From Dinoroseobacter sp013215265 (GTDB taxonomy: Bacteria > Pseudomonadota > Alphaproteobacteria > Rhodobacterales > Rhodobacteraceae), in assembly GCA_963691755.1 (NCBI GenBank), contig OY829366.1, forward strand, positions 2,542,001 through 2,606,000: a stretch of DNA of 64,000 nucleotides. Direction: 5' to 3'. The notes under the pieces were generated by a model. The model was not told where the DNA came from. It saw nothing but the letters and a program-made list of their open reading frames with translations, and did not search any database. Within the stretch, counting starts at the first letter, position 1; every line of letters starts with the position of its first letter. The position numbers and the translations under genes are program-made. Shown here one piece after another: positions 32,550-40,368 of the stretch.

Positions 32550-33617
32550 ATGACCCGCACCATCGTTGAATCCAAAACCAAGACCGTTGTCATTGGTTTT
32601 GACGAGCCCTTCTGTGTGATCGGCGAACGCATCAACCCAACAGGTCGCAAGATCCTGAATGAGGAACTGGAGCGCGGTGATTTCAGCCGTGTCGAAGCTG
32701 ATGCAGTTGCACAGGTCGCTGCAGGCGCAAGCGTTCTGGACGTGAACTCTGGCGCCGTATTTTCAAACAAGATGGCGGAAGATCCTCGCTACGCTGACAA
32801 CAACTTCGTCGAACCCACCTTAATGAAAGAACTTGTCGAGCGGGTGCAGGCCGTCGTGGATGTGCCGCTTTGCATAGACAGCTCTGTCCCAGGTGCACTT
32901 GAAAACGGTCTGGCCGCAGCAGAAGGGCGCCCCCTCTTGAATTCTGTGACCGGCGAAGAAGAGCGGCTGGAACTGGTCCTGCCTCTTGTGAAGAAATACA
33001 ACGTGCCAGTTGTTGCGATCTCCAACGACGACACCGGCATCTCGGAAGATCCCGACGTGCGTTTTGCCGTCGCCAAGAAAATCGTAGAACGGGCCGCAGA
33101 TTTTGGCATCCCAGCACATGATATCGTGGTTGATCCGCTGGTGATGCCTGTGGGCGCAATGGGAACAGCTGGCTTGCAGGTGTTCACACTGGTCCGGCGT
33201 TTGCGGGAAGAGCTGGGCGTGAACACCACATGTGGCGCCTCCAACATCTCTTTCGGGCTGCCAAACCGCCATGGCATCAACAACGCATTCCTGCCCATGG
33301 CCATGCAGGCCGGAATGACCAGCGCGATCATGAACCCGGTGGCGCTGCCTGTAGGCCCAAAGAAGATTGCCGAGAAGAAAGCCGCCATCGAAGCCGCCGG
33401 CGTGGTCCTTCCGGAAGGCATGGATGACGAAAGCTTTGTGAAGCTTTTTGGCATGGGGTCCACCAAACCGCGCGCAGGCAAGGAAATGGAAGCGATCCGG
33501 GCAGCTAACTTCCTGTCTGACAAAGATCCATCCGGTGGAGCGTGGATCAATTTCAACAAGAACCCGGACGAAGCCGCAGGAGGCGGTCGTGGAGGGCGTC
33601 GTAGACGCCGGGGCTGA
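32550..33617 (+). CDS. Methyltetrahydrofolate:corrinoid methyltransferase (MtgA/AcsE-like, pterin-binding) with Arg-rich tail
   Basis: 355 residues. A pterin-binding TIM barrel is shown by CVIGERINPTGRKIL (about 18-32), the LDVNSGA motif and the folate-site residues in CIDSSVPGALENGL and SVTGEEERLELVLPL. Such enzymes move the methyl group between a corrinoid protein and THF. The last 12 residues are GGGRGGRRRRRG, an odd polycationic tail beyond the barrel, also found at the end of the RamA-like protein downstream. It starts 22 bases after metF. The corrinoid partner is not encoded nearby. Confidence 0.88.
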   Translation: MTRTIVESKTKTVVIGFDEPFCVIGERINPTGRKILNEELERGDFSRVEADAVAQVAAGASVLDVNSGAVFSNKMAEDPRYADNNFVEPTLMKELVERVQAVVDVPLCIDSSVPGALENGLAAAEGRPLLNSVTGEEERLELVLPLVKKYNVPVVAISNDDTGISEDPDVRFAVAKKIVERAADFGIPAHDIVVDPLVMPVGAMGTAGLQVFTLVRRLREELGVNTTCGASNISFGLPNRHGINNAFLPMAMQAGMTSAIMNPVALPVGPKKIAEKKAAIEAAGVVLPEGMDDESFVKLFGMGSTKPRAGKEMEAIRAANFLSDKDPSGGAWINFNKNPDEAAGGGRGGRRRRRG

Positions 33618-33893
33618 GCTATTGGAGGGGTGTAAGGCTTGCATACAGCAGATGCACGACCCTTCCGAACGGGTCGGGCAACTGGCCGCCTCGCTTTTGC
33701 AATGTCGGGCGCACGATGGGGAAAAAGCCCCCCGGCTCATCAATACGCAGCAACGGCGGTGCCCTTCGTTTTGTGGTGGAGTAGTCTCGTCTTTTCGCTT
33801 CACGCGCGACGCGTCTGACATTTATGATCGCAAAGGCCTCGATCCCAAAACGGGCACTGGGCTGGCGAGCAAGACTATTGGAATGATGCACTC
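33618..33893. other. 276-bp gap inside the C1 operon, no recognisable gene
   Basis: Open frames exist on both strands (for example 33652-33912 plus, 33619-33891 minus), but neither encodes a pattern I recognise and the codon use is unconvincing. A hairpin CGACCC/GGGTCG occupies 33657-33676. The gap is unusually long for this tight operon and falls between the methyltransferase and the corrinoid activator, where a corrinoid protein might have been expected. It may carry its own promoter for the RamA-like gene. Confidence 0.4.
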
Positions 33894-35933
33894 ATGGACA
33901 TGCCTCTCGTAATCTTCACCCCTTCCGGCAAACGGGGCAACTTTCCCGTTGGAACACCGATCTTGACCGCTGCCCGGCAACTGGGCGTGGATCTGGACAG
34001 TGTTTGCGGCGGGCGTGGCATATGTTCCAAATGTCAGATCGCCCCAGCCTATGGGGAATTTCCAAAGCATGGCGTGACTTCTTCGCCAGAAGCGCTCTCA
34101 GATTGGAACGCGGTTGAGCAACGCTACAAAGACAAACGCGGGCTTATCGATGGACGACGGCTTGGCTGTCAGGCGCAGGTGCAAGGCGACATCGTCGTGG
34201 ACGTTCCACCAGAAAGCCAGGTTCACAAACAGGTTGTCCGTAAGGCCGCCGCCGTGCGCGCCATCACGATGGATCCGGCGACAAAGCTTTATTATGTCGA
34301 GGTGCAGGAACCAGACATGCATGAGCCATCGGGGGACCTCGAGCGCGTGGCAACCGCCTTAAGCGAAAGCTTTGATTTACCGCGCGTTTCTATGGATCTG
34401 TCGGTTCTCGCGCGATTGCAGACTGTTCTGCGAAAAGGCGACTGGTCCTTGACGCTGGCAGTGCATCAGGACGGCACTGACGCTTCAGCAAAGGTTCTCG
34501 ACATCTGGCCCGGGTATTACGAGGGCGGCATTTATGGACTGGCGGTTGATCTGGGATCTACGACGATCGCGGCGCATTTGTGCGACCTGAAAACGGGCGA
34601 TGTGAAAGCATCTGCCGGGATCATGAATCCGCAGATCCGGTTTGGCGAAGACCTGATGAGTCGGGTGTCGTATGTCATGATGAACCCCGGCGGCGATCTT
34701 GAGATGACCAAAGCCGTTCGGGACGCCATGAACACCCTGATCGAAGAAGTTGCATCTGAGGCCGAGATCGAACCCTCTTTGATCGTTGAATCTGTGTTCG
34801 TGTGTAACCCGGTTATGCACCATCTTCTGCTCGGAATTGACCCGGTCGAACTTGGGCAAGCCCCCTTTGCGCTGGCCACGTCAGACGCATTGAACCTGAC
34901 CGCGCAGGATCTCGATTTGCACGCGATGAACAAGGCCGGACAGGTCTATATGCTGCCGTGTATTGCCGGTCACGTGGGCGCTGATGCCGCCGCGGTGGCG
35001 CTTTCCGAAGAGCCGAGCAAGTCCGAAGATCTGGTGCTTGTGGTGGATGTCGGCACCAACGCTGAAATCCTTTTAGGAAACAAATCCAAGGTTCTAGCAT
35101 GTTCTAGTCCAACAGGACCAGCATTTGAAGGCGCACAGATCAGTTCTGGGCAACGCGCTGCACCGGGCGCGATCGAACGCATCGAAATTGACCCTGTGAC
35201 CAAGGAGCCAAGGTTCCGCGTGATAGGTTCGGAGCTTTGGTCAGACGAAGACGGATTTGCAGAGGCCGTGGGCGACGGTGGCATCACAGGGATATGTGGA
35301 TCCGGCATCATTGAGGCTGTGGCAGAAATGCGCATGGCAGGTTTGCTGGACCCGTCGGGATTGATCGGATCTGCGGCGCAGACAGGAACGGAACGATGCC
35401 TCCCCGAAGGACGAACCCATGCCTATGTTATCCATGATGGCCGGGAAAATGATGGTCCGTTCATCAGCGTCACGCAAGGGGATATCAGGGCGATTCAGCT
35501 CGCAAAATCAGCACTTTACGCTGGAGCACGGTTGTTGATGGATGAGATGAATGTCGAGAAGGTCGACCGGGTAACGCTGGCTGGTGCGTTTGGCGCGCAT
35601 ATCTCGCCCAAACACGCGATGGTGTTGGGCATGATCCCGGACGTACCGCTTAATAAAGTGACAAGCGCTGGAAACGCCGCGGGTACCGGCGCGAGGATCG
35701 CCCTTTGCAATGTAGGATCGCGCCGAAAGATCGAGCAAACCATTCATAACATTCATAAAATCGAAACTGCGATTGAACCTAAGTTCCAAGAGCATTTCGT
35801 AAATGCAAACGCTGTTCCCCATGCCACAGATCCGTTCCCCGAGCTCGGAAAGATCGTGGTGCTTCCCGATGTATCTTTCAACACTGGTGGTGGAGATCAG
35901 AACGGTGGACGTCGTCGTCGCAGACGGGCGTGA
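33894..35933 (+). CDS. RamA-like corrinoid-activating ferredoxin/ASKHA protein (DUF4445) with Arg-rich tail
   Basis: 679 residues. An N-terminal 2Fe-2S ferredoxin domain has Cys38, Cys44, Cys47 and Cys92 (VCGGRGICSKC and LGCQ). A linker domain follows to about 210, then an ASKHA ATPase-like domain (YGLAVDLGSTTIAAHL at about 219, VLVVDVGTNAEILLG, GICGSGIIEAVAEM, VTLAGAFGAHISPKHA). RamA-type proteins use ATP to reduce cob(II)alamin back to cob(I)alamin on the corrinoid protein. The C-terminus ends GGGDQNGGRRRRRRA, similar to the tail of the upstream methyltransferase. It is the last gene of the operon and faces the lacI-type gene. Confidence 0.9.
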   Translation: MDMPLVIFTPSGKRGNFPVGTPILTAARQLGVDLDSVCGGRGICSKCQIAPAYGEFPKHGVTSSPEALSDWNAVEQRYKDKRGLIDGRRLGCQAQVQGDIVVDVPPESQVHKQVVRKAAAVRAITMDPATKLYYVEVQEPDMHEPSGDLERVATALSESFDLPRVSMDLSVLARLQTVLRKGDWSLTLAVHQDGTDASAKVLDIWPGYYEGGIYGLAVDLGSTTIAAHLCDLKTGDVKASAGIMNPQIRFGEDLMSRVSYVMMNPGGDLEMTKAVRDAMNTLIEEVASEAEIEPSLIVESVFVCNPVMHHLLLGIDPVELGQAPFALATSDALNLTAQDLDLHAMNKAGQVYMLPCIAGHVGADAAAVALSEEPSKSEDLVLVVDVGTNAEILLGNKSKVLACSSPTGPAFEGAQISSGQRAAPGAIERIEIDPVTKEPRFRVIGSELWSDEDGFAEAVGDGGITGICGSGIIEAVAEMRMAGLLDPSGLIGSAAQTGTERCLPEGRTHAYVIHDGRENDGPFISVTQGDIRAIQLAKSALYAGARLLMDEMNVEKVDRVTLAGAFGAHISPKHAMVLGMIPDVPLNKVTSAGNAAGTGARIALCNVGSRRKIEQTIHNIHKIETAIEPKFQEHFVNANAVPHATDPFPELGKIVVLPDVSFNTGGGDQNGGRRRRRRA

Positions 35934-36008
35934 GGTAACCGCTTCTTAACGAATTCGGCAGTTTTGACAGAACTTGAACCTGTTTGAACCCAGTTTGTAC
36001 AACATGTG

Positions 36009-36039
36009 AACCCGTGTATCCGCGTCTTGCGCACGGGTT
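36009..36039. terminator. Stem-loop between convergent genes
   Basis: AACCCGTG (36009-36016) pairs with CACGGGTT (36032-36039); inside the loop CGC/GCG can pair again. It lies between the stops of the RamA-like gene and the LacI-family gene, so it could end transcription in both directions. T-tracts are poor. Confidence 0.5.
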
Positions 36040-36056
36040 AGACGATGATTGTTTTG

Positions 36057-37121
36057 CTACGGTTGCTTTGGTGGTGCAGTGCTACCACGCTGCTTGAGCG
36101 CCACATCGATCATTTTGATCGAACAATCATGACGCCCCTTTCCTGCCGGCCCTAAGCGCTCGCGCAGGAGCCGCGATGCCGCAATCCCGATCTCTCTGCG
36201 CTCTTGCCGAATTGTTGTGAGTGGCGGCATAAAATGTTCGGCGACCTCGATATCGTCGAAACCTATGACAGACACATCGCCTGGAACGTCTAGACCTGCG
36301 GCCAGAAGGCCCGAGGTCAACCCCATCGCCCCCTCATCAGAGGCGCAGAATACGGCTGTTGGTCGAAGCTCAACCGGCATCTCCAGGAATCTGCGGGCCG
36401 CGTTTTGTCCAGACTTGAGGGAAAAGTCACCTCGGATGATCCACTCGGACCGCATCGGCAAGGCAAGTTCGCACCGCATCTGCGAGACTGCATCCTTTCG
36501 CTCGTGTGTCAGAACATTTTCGGCAGGTCCGGTCAGATGCGCGATCTTTCGATGTCCCAGATCATAAAGATGCTGGATCGCCAGTTGCGCCCCTTTGGCA
36601 TTGTCGGATCGCACTGAGGGCAGATCGTGGTCCGCGATCCATTCACAGGCACAGACGATCTTGTCTGCAACACCCATGGTCTCAAACGTAATGAGCGCAT
36701 CGCTTGAAAGCGATCCATCGAGTGAAATCATGCCATCAATGCGCGAATCCAGAAAGTAGTCGACCAACCCGGTGTGATCTGTTGGCAGATGGTTCGTGTC
36801 CATGATCAAGACCGAATAGTCACTGTCGGCGAAGCCCTCGGAAATGCCCGACAAGATGCGAGAGAAAAATGGATTGCCCAGATTTGGAACGAGGACGAGC
36901 ACGGCACCGGCTTGTTGCTTTCGCAGGTTTCGCGCGGACTGATTGAGACGATATCCTGTCGCTAGAATTGCGGTTTTGACCGCGTCTCTTGTCTTTTCTG
37001 ACACCAGACCAGGGTTGGAAATCGCCCGGCTCACCGTTGCCGTAGAGACCCCCGCCAAACGTGCAACGTCCTGAATTCTTGCAACTTTTTGGGTCAAATT
37101 AGTTGGCTCATCGTCATACAT
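36057..37121 (-). CDS. LacI-family transcriptional regulator
   Basis: 354 residues. The helix-turn-helix and hinge are at about 15-70 (IQDVARLAGVSTATVSRAISNPGLVSEKTRDAV, YRLNQSARNLRK). The periplasmic-binding-protein-like ligand domain follows (AVLVLVPNLGNPFFSRILSGI, CASDEGAMGLTSGLL, VIGFDDIEVAEHFMPPLTTIRQ). It is divergent from the sugar importer operon with two strong LacI-type operators in the 142-bp spacer, so it most likely represses that operon in the absence of the imported sugar or a pathway intermediate. The start ATG is 43 bp from the nearer operator. Confidence 0.93.
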   Translation of the reverse strand: MYDDEPTNLTQKVARIQDVARLAGVSTATVSRAISNPGLVSEKTRDAVKTAILATGYRLNQSARNLRKQQAGAVLVLVPNLGNPFFSRILSGISEGFADSDYSVLIMDTNHLPTDHTGLVDYFLDSRIDGMISLDGSLSSDALITFETMGVADKIVCACEWIADHDLPSVRSDNAKGAQLAIQHLYDLGHRKIAHLTGPAENVLTHERKDAVSQMRCELALPMRSEWIIRGDFSLKSGQNAARRFLEMPVELRPTAVFCASDEGAMGLTSGLLAAGLDVPGDVSVIGFDDIEVAEHFMPPLTTIRQERREIGIAASRLLRERLGPAGKGRHDCSIKMIDVALKQRGSTAPPKQP

Positions 37122-37131
37122 TTAACCCTTC

Positions 37132-37163
37132 TTGACACGAAACGGGTCACAATGAAATATAAA
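37132..37163 (+). promoter_or_regulatory. Candidate promoter of the sugar importer operon
   Basis: A perfect TTGACA (37132-37137) is followed by an AT-rich -10 region (AAATATAAA, 37155-37163) at 17-20 bp. The first LacI-type operator begins immediately after it, at 37164, which suits repression by blocking initiation. The start codon of the binding protein is 100 bp downstream. Confidence 0.55.
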
Positions 37164-37208
37164 TGTAATCGATTGCAATTGCCGATTCTTGATATGCAAT
37201 CGATTACA
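37164..37208. promoter_or_regulatory. Pair of LacI-family operators
   Basis: TGTAATCGATTGCA (37164-37177) and TGCAATCGATTACA (37195-37208) are exact reverse complements of each other. Each is a near-palindrome centred on ATCGAT with the CG core expected for LacI-family operators. Their centres are 31 bp apart, about three helical turns, so two repressor dimers would sit on the same face. They lie between the divergent regulator and importer genes. Confidence 0.85.
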
Positions 37209-37263
37209 TTGCATCCATCGCGATGCGTAAACACCGGGCTGGACAGCCCACAGGGAGGATAAC

Positions 37264-38493
37264 ATGAGAACAATCGGATCGATGCTTCTGGCGGGAACAG
37301 CTTTGGCTGGCGCCTCAATGGCGAACGCCACTGATCTGGAAGTAATGCACTGGTGGACATCTGGCGGTGAAGCAGCAGCAGTTGCCGAATTCGCAAAAGC
37401 ATTTGACGCGACCGGAAACACCTGGGTCGACGCTGCGATCGCAGGTGGCGAGAACGCACGTGCTGTAATGGTGAGCCGTCTGACTGGCGGAGACCCAATG
37501 GGCGCGTTCCAGTTTAACCACGGTCGTCAGGCAGAAGAACTGATTGAAGCGGGCCTGCTTCGCGACATCACCGACATTGCGGAAGCAGAAGGTTGGCTGG
37601 ACCTGGTTAACCCATCCACGCTTCTGGATGCATGCACCGTCGACGGCCGCGTCTACTGCGCGCCAGTAAACATCCACTCCTGGCAGTGGCTGTGGGTCAG
37701 CCATAGCGCCTTTGCAGATGCCGGCGTTGATGTTCCTTCGAACTGGGCAGAGTTTGCCGCAGCCTCTGACGCTCTTGAGGGCGCAGGCAAGATCCCACTC
37801 GCAATGGGTCAGCAGGGCTGGCAGCAGTCCGGCGCGTTCAACGTGATGATGGCAAGCCTTCTGCCAAGCGAAATCTTCCTCGGCGTTTATGGCGACAAGG
37901 ACACCGATATCGCTGGTGGCGCTGATGTGGCAACCGTTTTTGAAGCTGCTGCCGCTGCACGCGACATGGCTGCAAAGTCCACCGTTCAAAACTGGAACGA
38001 CGCGACCAACCTCGTGATCACCGGCCAGGCTGGCGGTCAGATCATGGGTGACTGGGCACAGGGTGAATTCGCTGTTGCCGGTTCGGTTGCGGGCGAAGAC
38101 TACAGCTGCCTCCCAGGTCTTGGCACCAACCCTCGCCTGTCCACCGGTGGTGACGCGTTCTACTTCCCAGTACTGGACGATGCAGACCTGGCCGCAGCTC
38201 AGGCAGAGCTTGCAGCGCTTCTTCTGAAGCCAGCAACACAGGTCAGCTTCAACCTCGCGAAGGGCTCCCTGCCCGTGCGTGGTGACATCGATCTGTCAGC
38301 AGCAAACGACTGCATGCAGAAAGGTCTTGCCCTTCTCGACGCCGGCGCACTTCTGCCAGACGTCAACATGCTGGCAACGCCTGACACTGTGAACCAGATC
38401 AACACGCTCTTCACCGAGTTCTTTGCGGACAGCTCCATTTCGGCTGCTGACGCACAGGCACAGTTTGTCGACATCATCGCGGACGCTGAATAA
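37264..38493 (+). CDS. Sugar ABC transporter substrate-binding protein
   Basis: A 409-residue periplasmic protein with a Sec signal peptide (1-22, cleavage after SMANA) and a strong GGAGGA ribosome binding site. The mature start LEVMHWWTSGGEAAAVAEFAKAF and the HSWQWLWVSHSAF segment place it with family 1 sugar-binding proteins of the glucose/mannose (GtsA/GltB-like) group. The aromatic residues of WWTSGGE and NIHSWQWLW probably stack on the sugar. It is first in the LacI-controlled operon and is followed by a stable stem-loop that should favour its higher expression. The ligand is probably a mono- or disaccharide, otherwise undetermined. Confidence 0.92.
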   Translation: MRTIGSMLLAGTALAGASMANATDLEVMHWWTSGGEAAAVAEFAKAFDATGNTWVDAAIAGGENARAVMVSRLTGGDPMGAFQFNHGRQAEELIEAGLLRDITDIAEAEGWLDLVNPSTLLDACTVDGRVYCAPVNIHSWQWLWVSHSAFADAGVDVPSNWAEFAAASDALEGAGKIPLAMGQQGWQQSGAFNVMMASLLPSEIFLGVYGDKDTDIAGGADVATVFEAAAAARDMAAKSTVQNWNDATNLVITGQAGGQIMGDWAQGEFAVAGSVAGEDYSCLPGLGTNPRLSTGGDAFYFPVLDDADLAAAQAELAALLLKPATQVSFNLAKGSLPVRGDIDLSAANDCMQKGLALLDAGALLPDVNMLATPDTVNQINTLFTEFFADSSISAADAQAQFVDIIADAE

Positions 38494-38506
38494 GCCCACG
38501 ATTTCA

Positions 38507-38539
38507 GGGCTGGCGCTTCACCTCCTGGGGCGCCAGCCC
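38507..38539 (+). terminator. Perfect 10-bp stem-loop after the sugar-binding-protein gene
   Basis: GGGCTGGCGC (38507-38516) pairs exactly with GCGCCAGCCC (38530-38539) across a 13-base loop, 13 bases after the stop codon and without a T-tract. As with the stem-loop at 2837-2862, it probably protects the upstream message or attenuates reading into the permeases. Confidence 0.7.
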
Positions 38540-38571
38540 GACTGACATATTTGCTGAGAAAGGTGAGGCTG

Positions 38572-39465
38572 ATGTCCGCTGACCGCCCGAACCAGCTGTT
38601 CCGTAACATGAATGCCAAAGTGGCTGCGATCCCCATGATCGTTACAGCACTCTTTGTATTTGTTGGCGGGACGGCATGGACCATCGTTTACAGCTTTACA
38701 AAGTCCGGGCTGCTGCCACGGATGAAATGGGTTGGACTGGATCAGTATGAGCGGCTTTGGGGAACCAAGCGGTGGCTGATTGCGATCGAAAACCTCGCCA
38801 TTTACGGGCTGTGTATGCTGGTGCTGGTGTTTGTGATTGGCTTCATCCTTGCAGCGCTGATTGACCAGAAGATCCGGTTCGAAAATACGATCCGAACGGT
38901 CATTCTCTATCCGTATGCCATGAGCTTTGTTGTGACGGGCCTTGTCTGGCAGTGGATCCTCAACCCTGAGTTCGGCATTCAGAACATCGTTCGCGGGATT
39001 GGTTGGGAGAGCTTTACATTCGATCCGCTCTACACGCCTGAAATCGCGATCTTCGGCGTTTTGATCGCAGGCCTTTGGCAAGGCAGTGGGCTGGTCATGG
39101 TTTTGATGCTGGCGGGACTGCGCGGCATTGACCATGAGGTGTGGAAAGCCGCACGCATTGACGGCATCCCAGCCTGGAAAACCTATATCTTTATCGTAAT
39201 CCCGATGATGCGCCCTGTGTTCATAACGACGCTCGTGCTGGTGGTAACAGGCATCGTGAAGGTCTTCGATCTGATCGTGGCGCAAACAGGCGGTGGGCCC
39301 GGTATCGCGACCGAAGTTCCTGCAAAATACGTCTACGACATGATGTTCAGGAACAATAATCTGGGTCAGGGCTTTGCCGCATCGACGATGATGCTGTTGA
39401 CCGTCGCCCTGATTGTCATCCCATGGGCAATCCTCGAATTTGGAGGTAAGCGGTCAAATGACTGA
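38572..39465 (+). CDS. Sugar ABC transporter permease (MalF/UgpA-like)
   Basis: 297 residues from the ATG at 38572, preceded by AAGGTGAGG; the frame also has a TTG at 38551, which I judge less likely. Six membrane segments are visible, the first about 17-40 (VAAIPMIVTALFVFVGGTAWTIVY). The EAA loop reads EVWKAARIDGIPAWKTYIFIVIPMMRPV. It pairs with the next gene's product to form the inner-membrane channel and overlaps it by 8 bases. Confidence 0.9.
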   Translation: MSADRPNQLFRNMNAKVAAIPMIVTALFVFVGGTAWTIVYSFTKSGLLPRMKWVGLDQYERLWGTKRWLIAIENLAIYGLCMLVLVFVIGFILAALIDQKIRFENTIRTVILYPYAMSFVVTGLVWQWILNPEFGIQNIVRGIGWESFTFDPLYTPEIAIFGVLIAGLWQGSGLVMVLMLAGLRGIDHEVWKAARIDGIPAWKTYIFIVIPMMRPVFITTLVLVVTGIVKVFDLIVAQTGGGPGIATEVPAKYVYDMMFRNNNLGQGFAASTMMLLTVALIVIPWAILEFGGKRSND

Positions 39466-40363
39466 TCAAGCCAACAGACTGCTTGACGGCCCGCGTGGCC
39501 CGAAACCAAAACGCGTTTTCTCACGCCGTAACATCTTCCTGTATGGGACGCTGTTGATGGTCACCATCTACTACGCGATCCCGCTTTATGTGATGATCGT
39601 GACCTCGCTGAAGGGGCTGCCGGAAATCCGGTTGGGCAATATCTTCTCCCCCCCGATGGAAGTCACCTTTGAGCCATGGACGAAAGCCTGGGGAGAGGCA
39701 TGTACGGGACTGAACTGTAATGGTTTGAGCTCGTATTTCTGGAACTCCATCAAGATCACCGTCCCATCGGTTATCGCCTCGATTATCATCGCGAGCGTGA
39801 ATGGATATGCGCTGGCAAACTGGCGCTTCAAAGGGGCGAACTTGTTTTTCGGCATCCTGATCTTCGGAGCCTTCATCCCCTATCAGGTGATGCTCTACCC
39901 GATCGTGATCATGTTGCGGGAGCTGGGACTGTACGGCGATCTGTCGGGTCTGATCATCGTGCATACGATCTTCGGGATGCCCATTCTGACGCTGTTGTTC
40001 CGGAACTACTTCACGTCTTTGCCTGAGGAATTGTTCAAGGCGGCACGTGTGGATGGAGCCGGGTTCTGGGGGATCTATTTCCGGGTTCTGCTGCCGATGT
40101 CTCTGCCGATCTTCACGGTGGCGGTGATCCTGCAAGTTACCGGGATCTGGAACGATTTCCTCTTCGGCGTCGTCTACACAGGCCCGGAAGCCTATCCGAT
40201 GACGGTGGCGCTGAATAACATCGTCAACACCACTCAGGGTGTAACCGAATACAACGTCAATATGGCGGCAACGATCCTGACGGCGCTGGTGCCGCTGGTC
40301 ATCTACTTCGTCTCAGGCAAGCTCTTCGTGCGCGGCATCGCGGCCGGCGCGGTGAAAGGATAA
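39458..40363 (+). CDS. Sugar ABC transporter permease (MalG/UgpE-like)
   Basis: 301 residues from the ATG at 39458, which overlaps the previous stop by 8 bases and has TGGAGG about 10 bases upstream; the longer frame from 39413 lies within the previous gene. Membrane segments begin at about 25-50 (IFLYGTLLMVTIYYAIPLYVMIV), and the EAA loop is EELFKAARVDGAGFWGIYFRVLLPMSLP. It forms the second half of the channel. The ATPase gene starts 5 bases after its stop. Confidence 0.9.
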   Translation: MTDQANRLLDGPRGPKPKRVFSRRNIFLYGTLLMVTIYYAIPLYVMIVTSLKGLPEIRLGNIFSPPMEVTFEPWTKAWGEACTGLNCNGLSSYFWNSIKITVPSVIASIIIASVNGYALANWRFKGANLFFGILIFGAFIPYQVMLYPIVIMLRELGLYGDLSGLIIVHTIFGMPILTLLFRNYFTSLPEELFKAARVDGAGFWGIYFRVLLPMSLPIFTVAVILQVTGIWNDFLFGVVYTGPEAYPMTVALNNIVNTTQGVTEYNVNMAATILTALVPLVIYFVSGKLFVRGIAAGAVKG

Positions 40364-40368
40364 TTTCG

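Noticed and set aside
32820..33821. A 333-codon open frame on the minus strand
   Set aside because: It is antisense to the methyl-THF methyltransferase gene and has shadow-type composition.
33619..33891. A 90-residue minus-strand frame in the C1 operon gap
   Set aside because: It runs against the operon, has no ribosome binding site or recognisable motif, and looks like chance.
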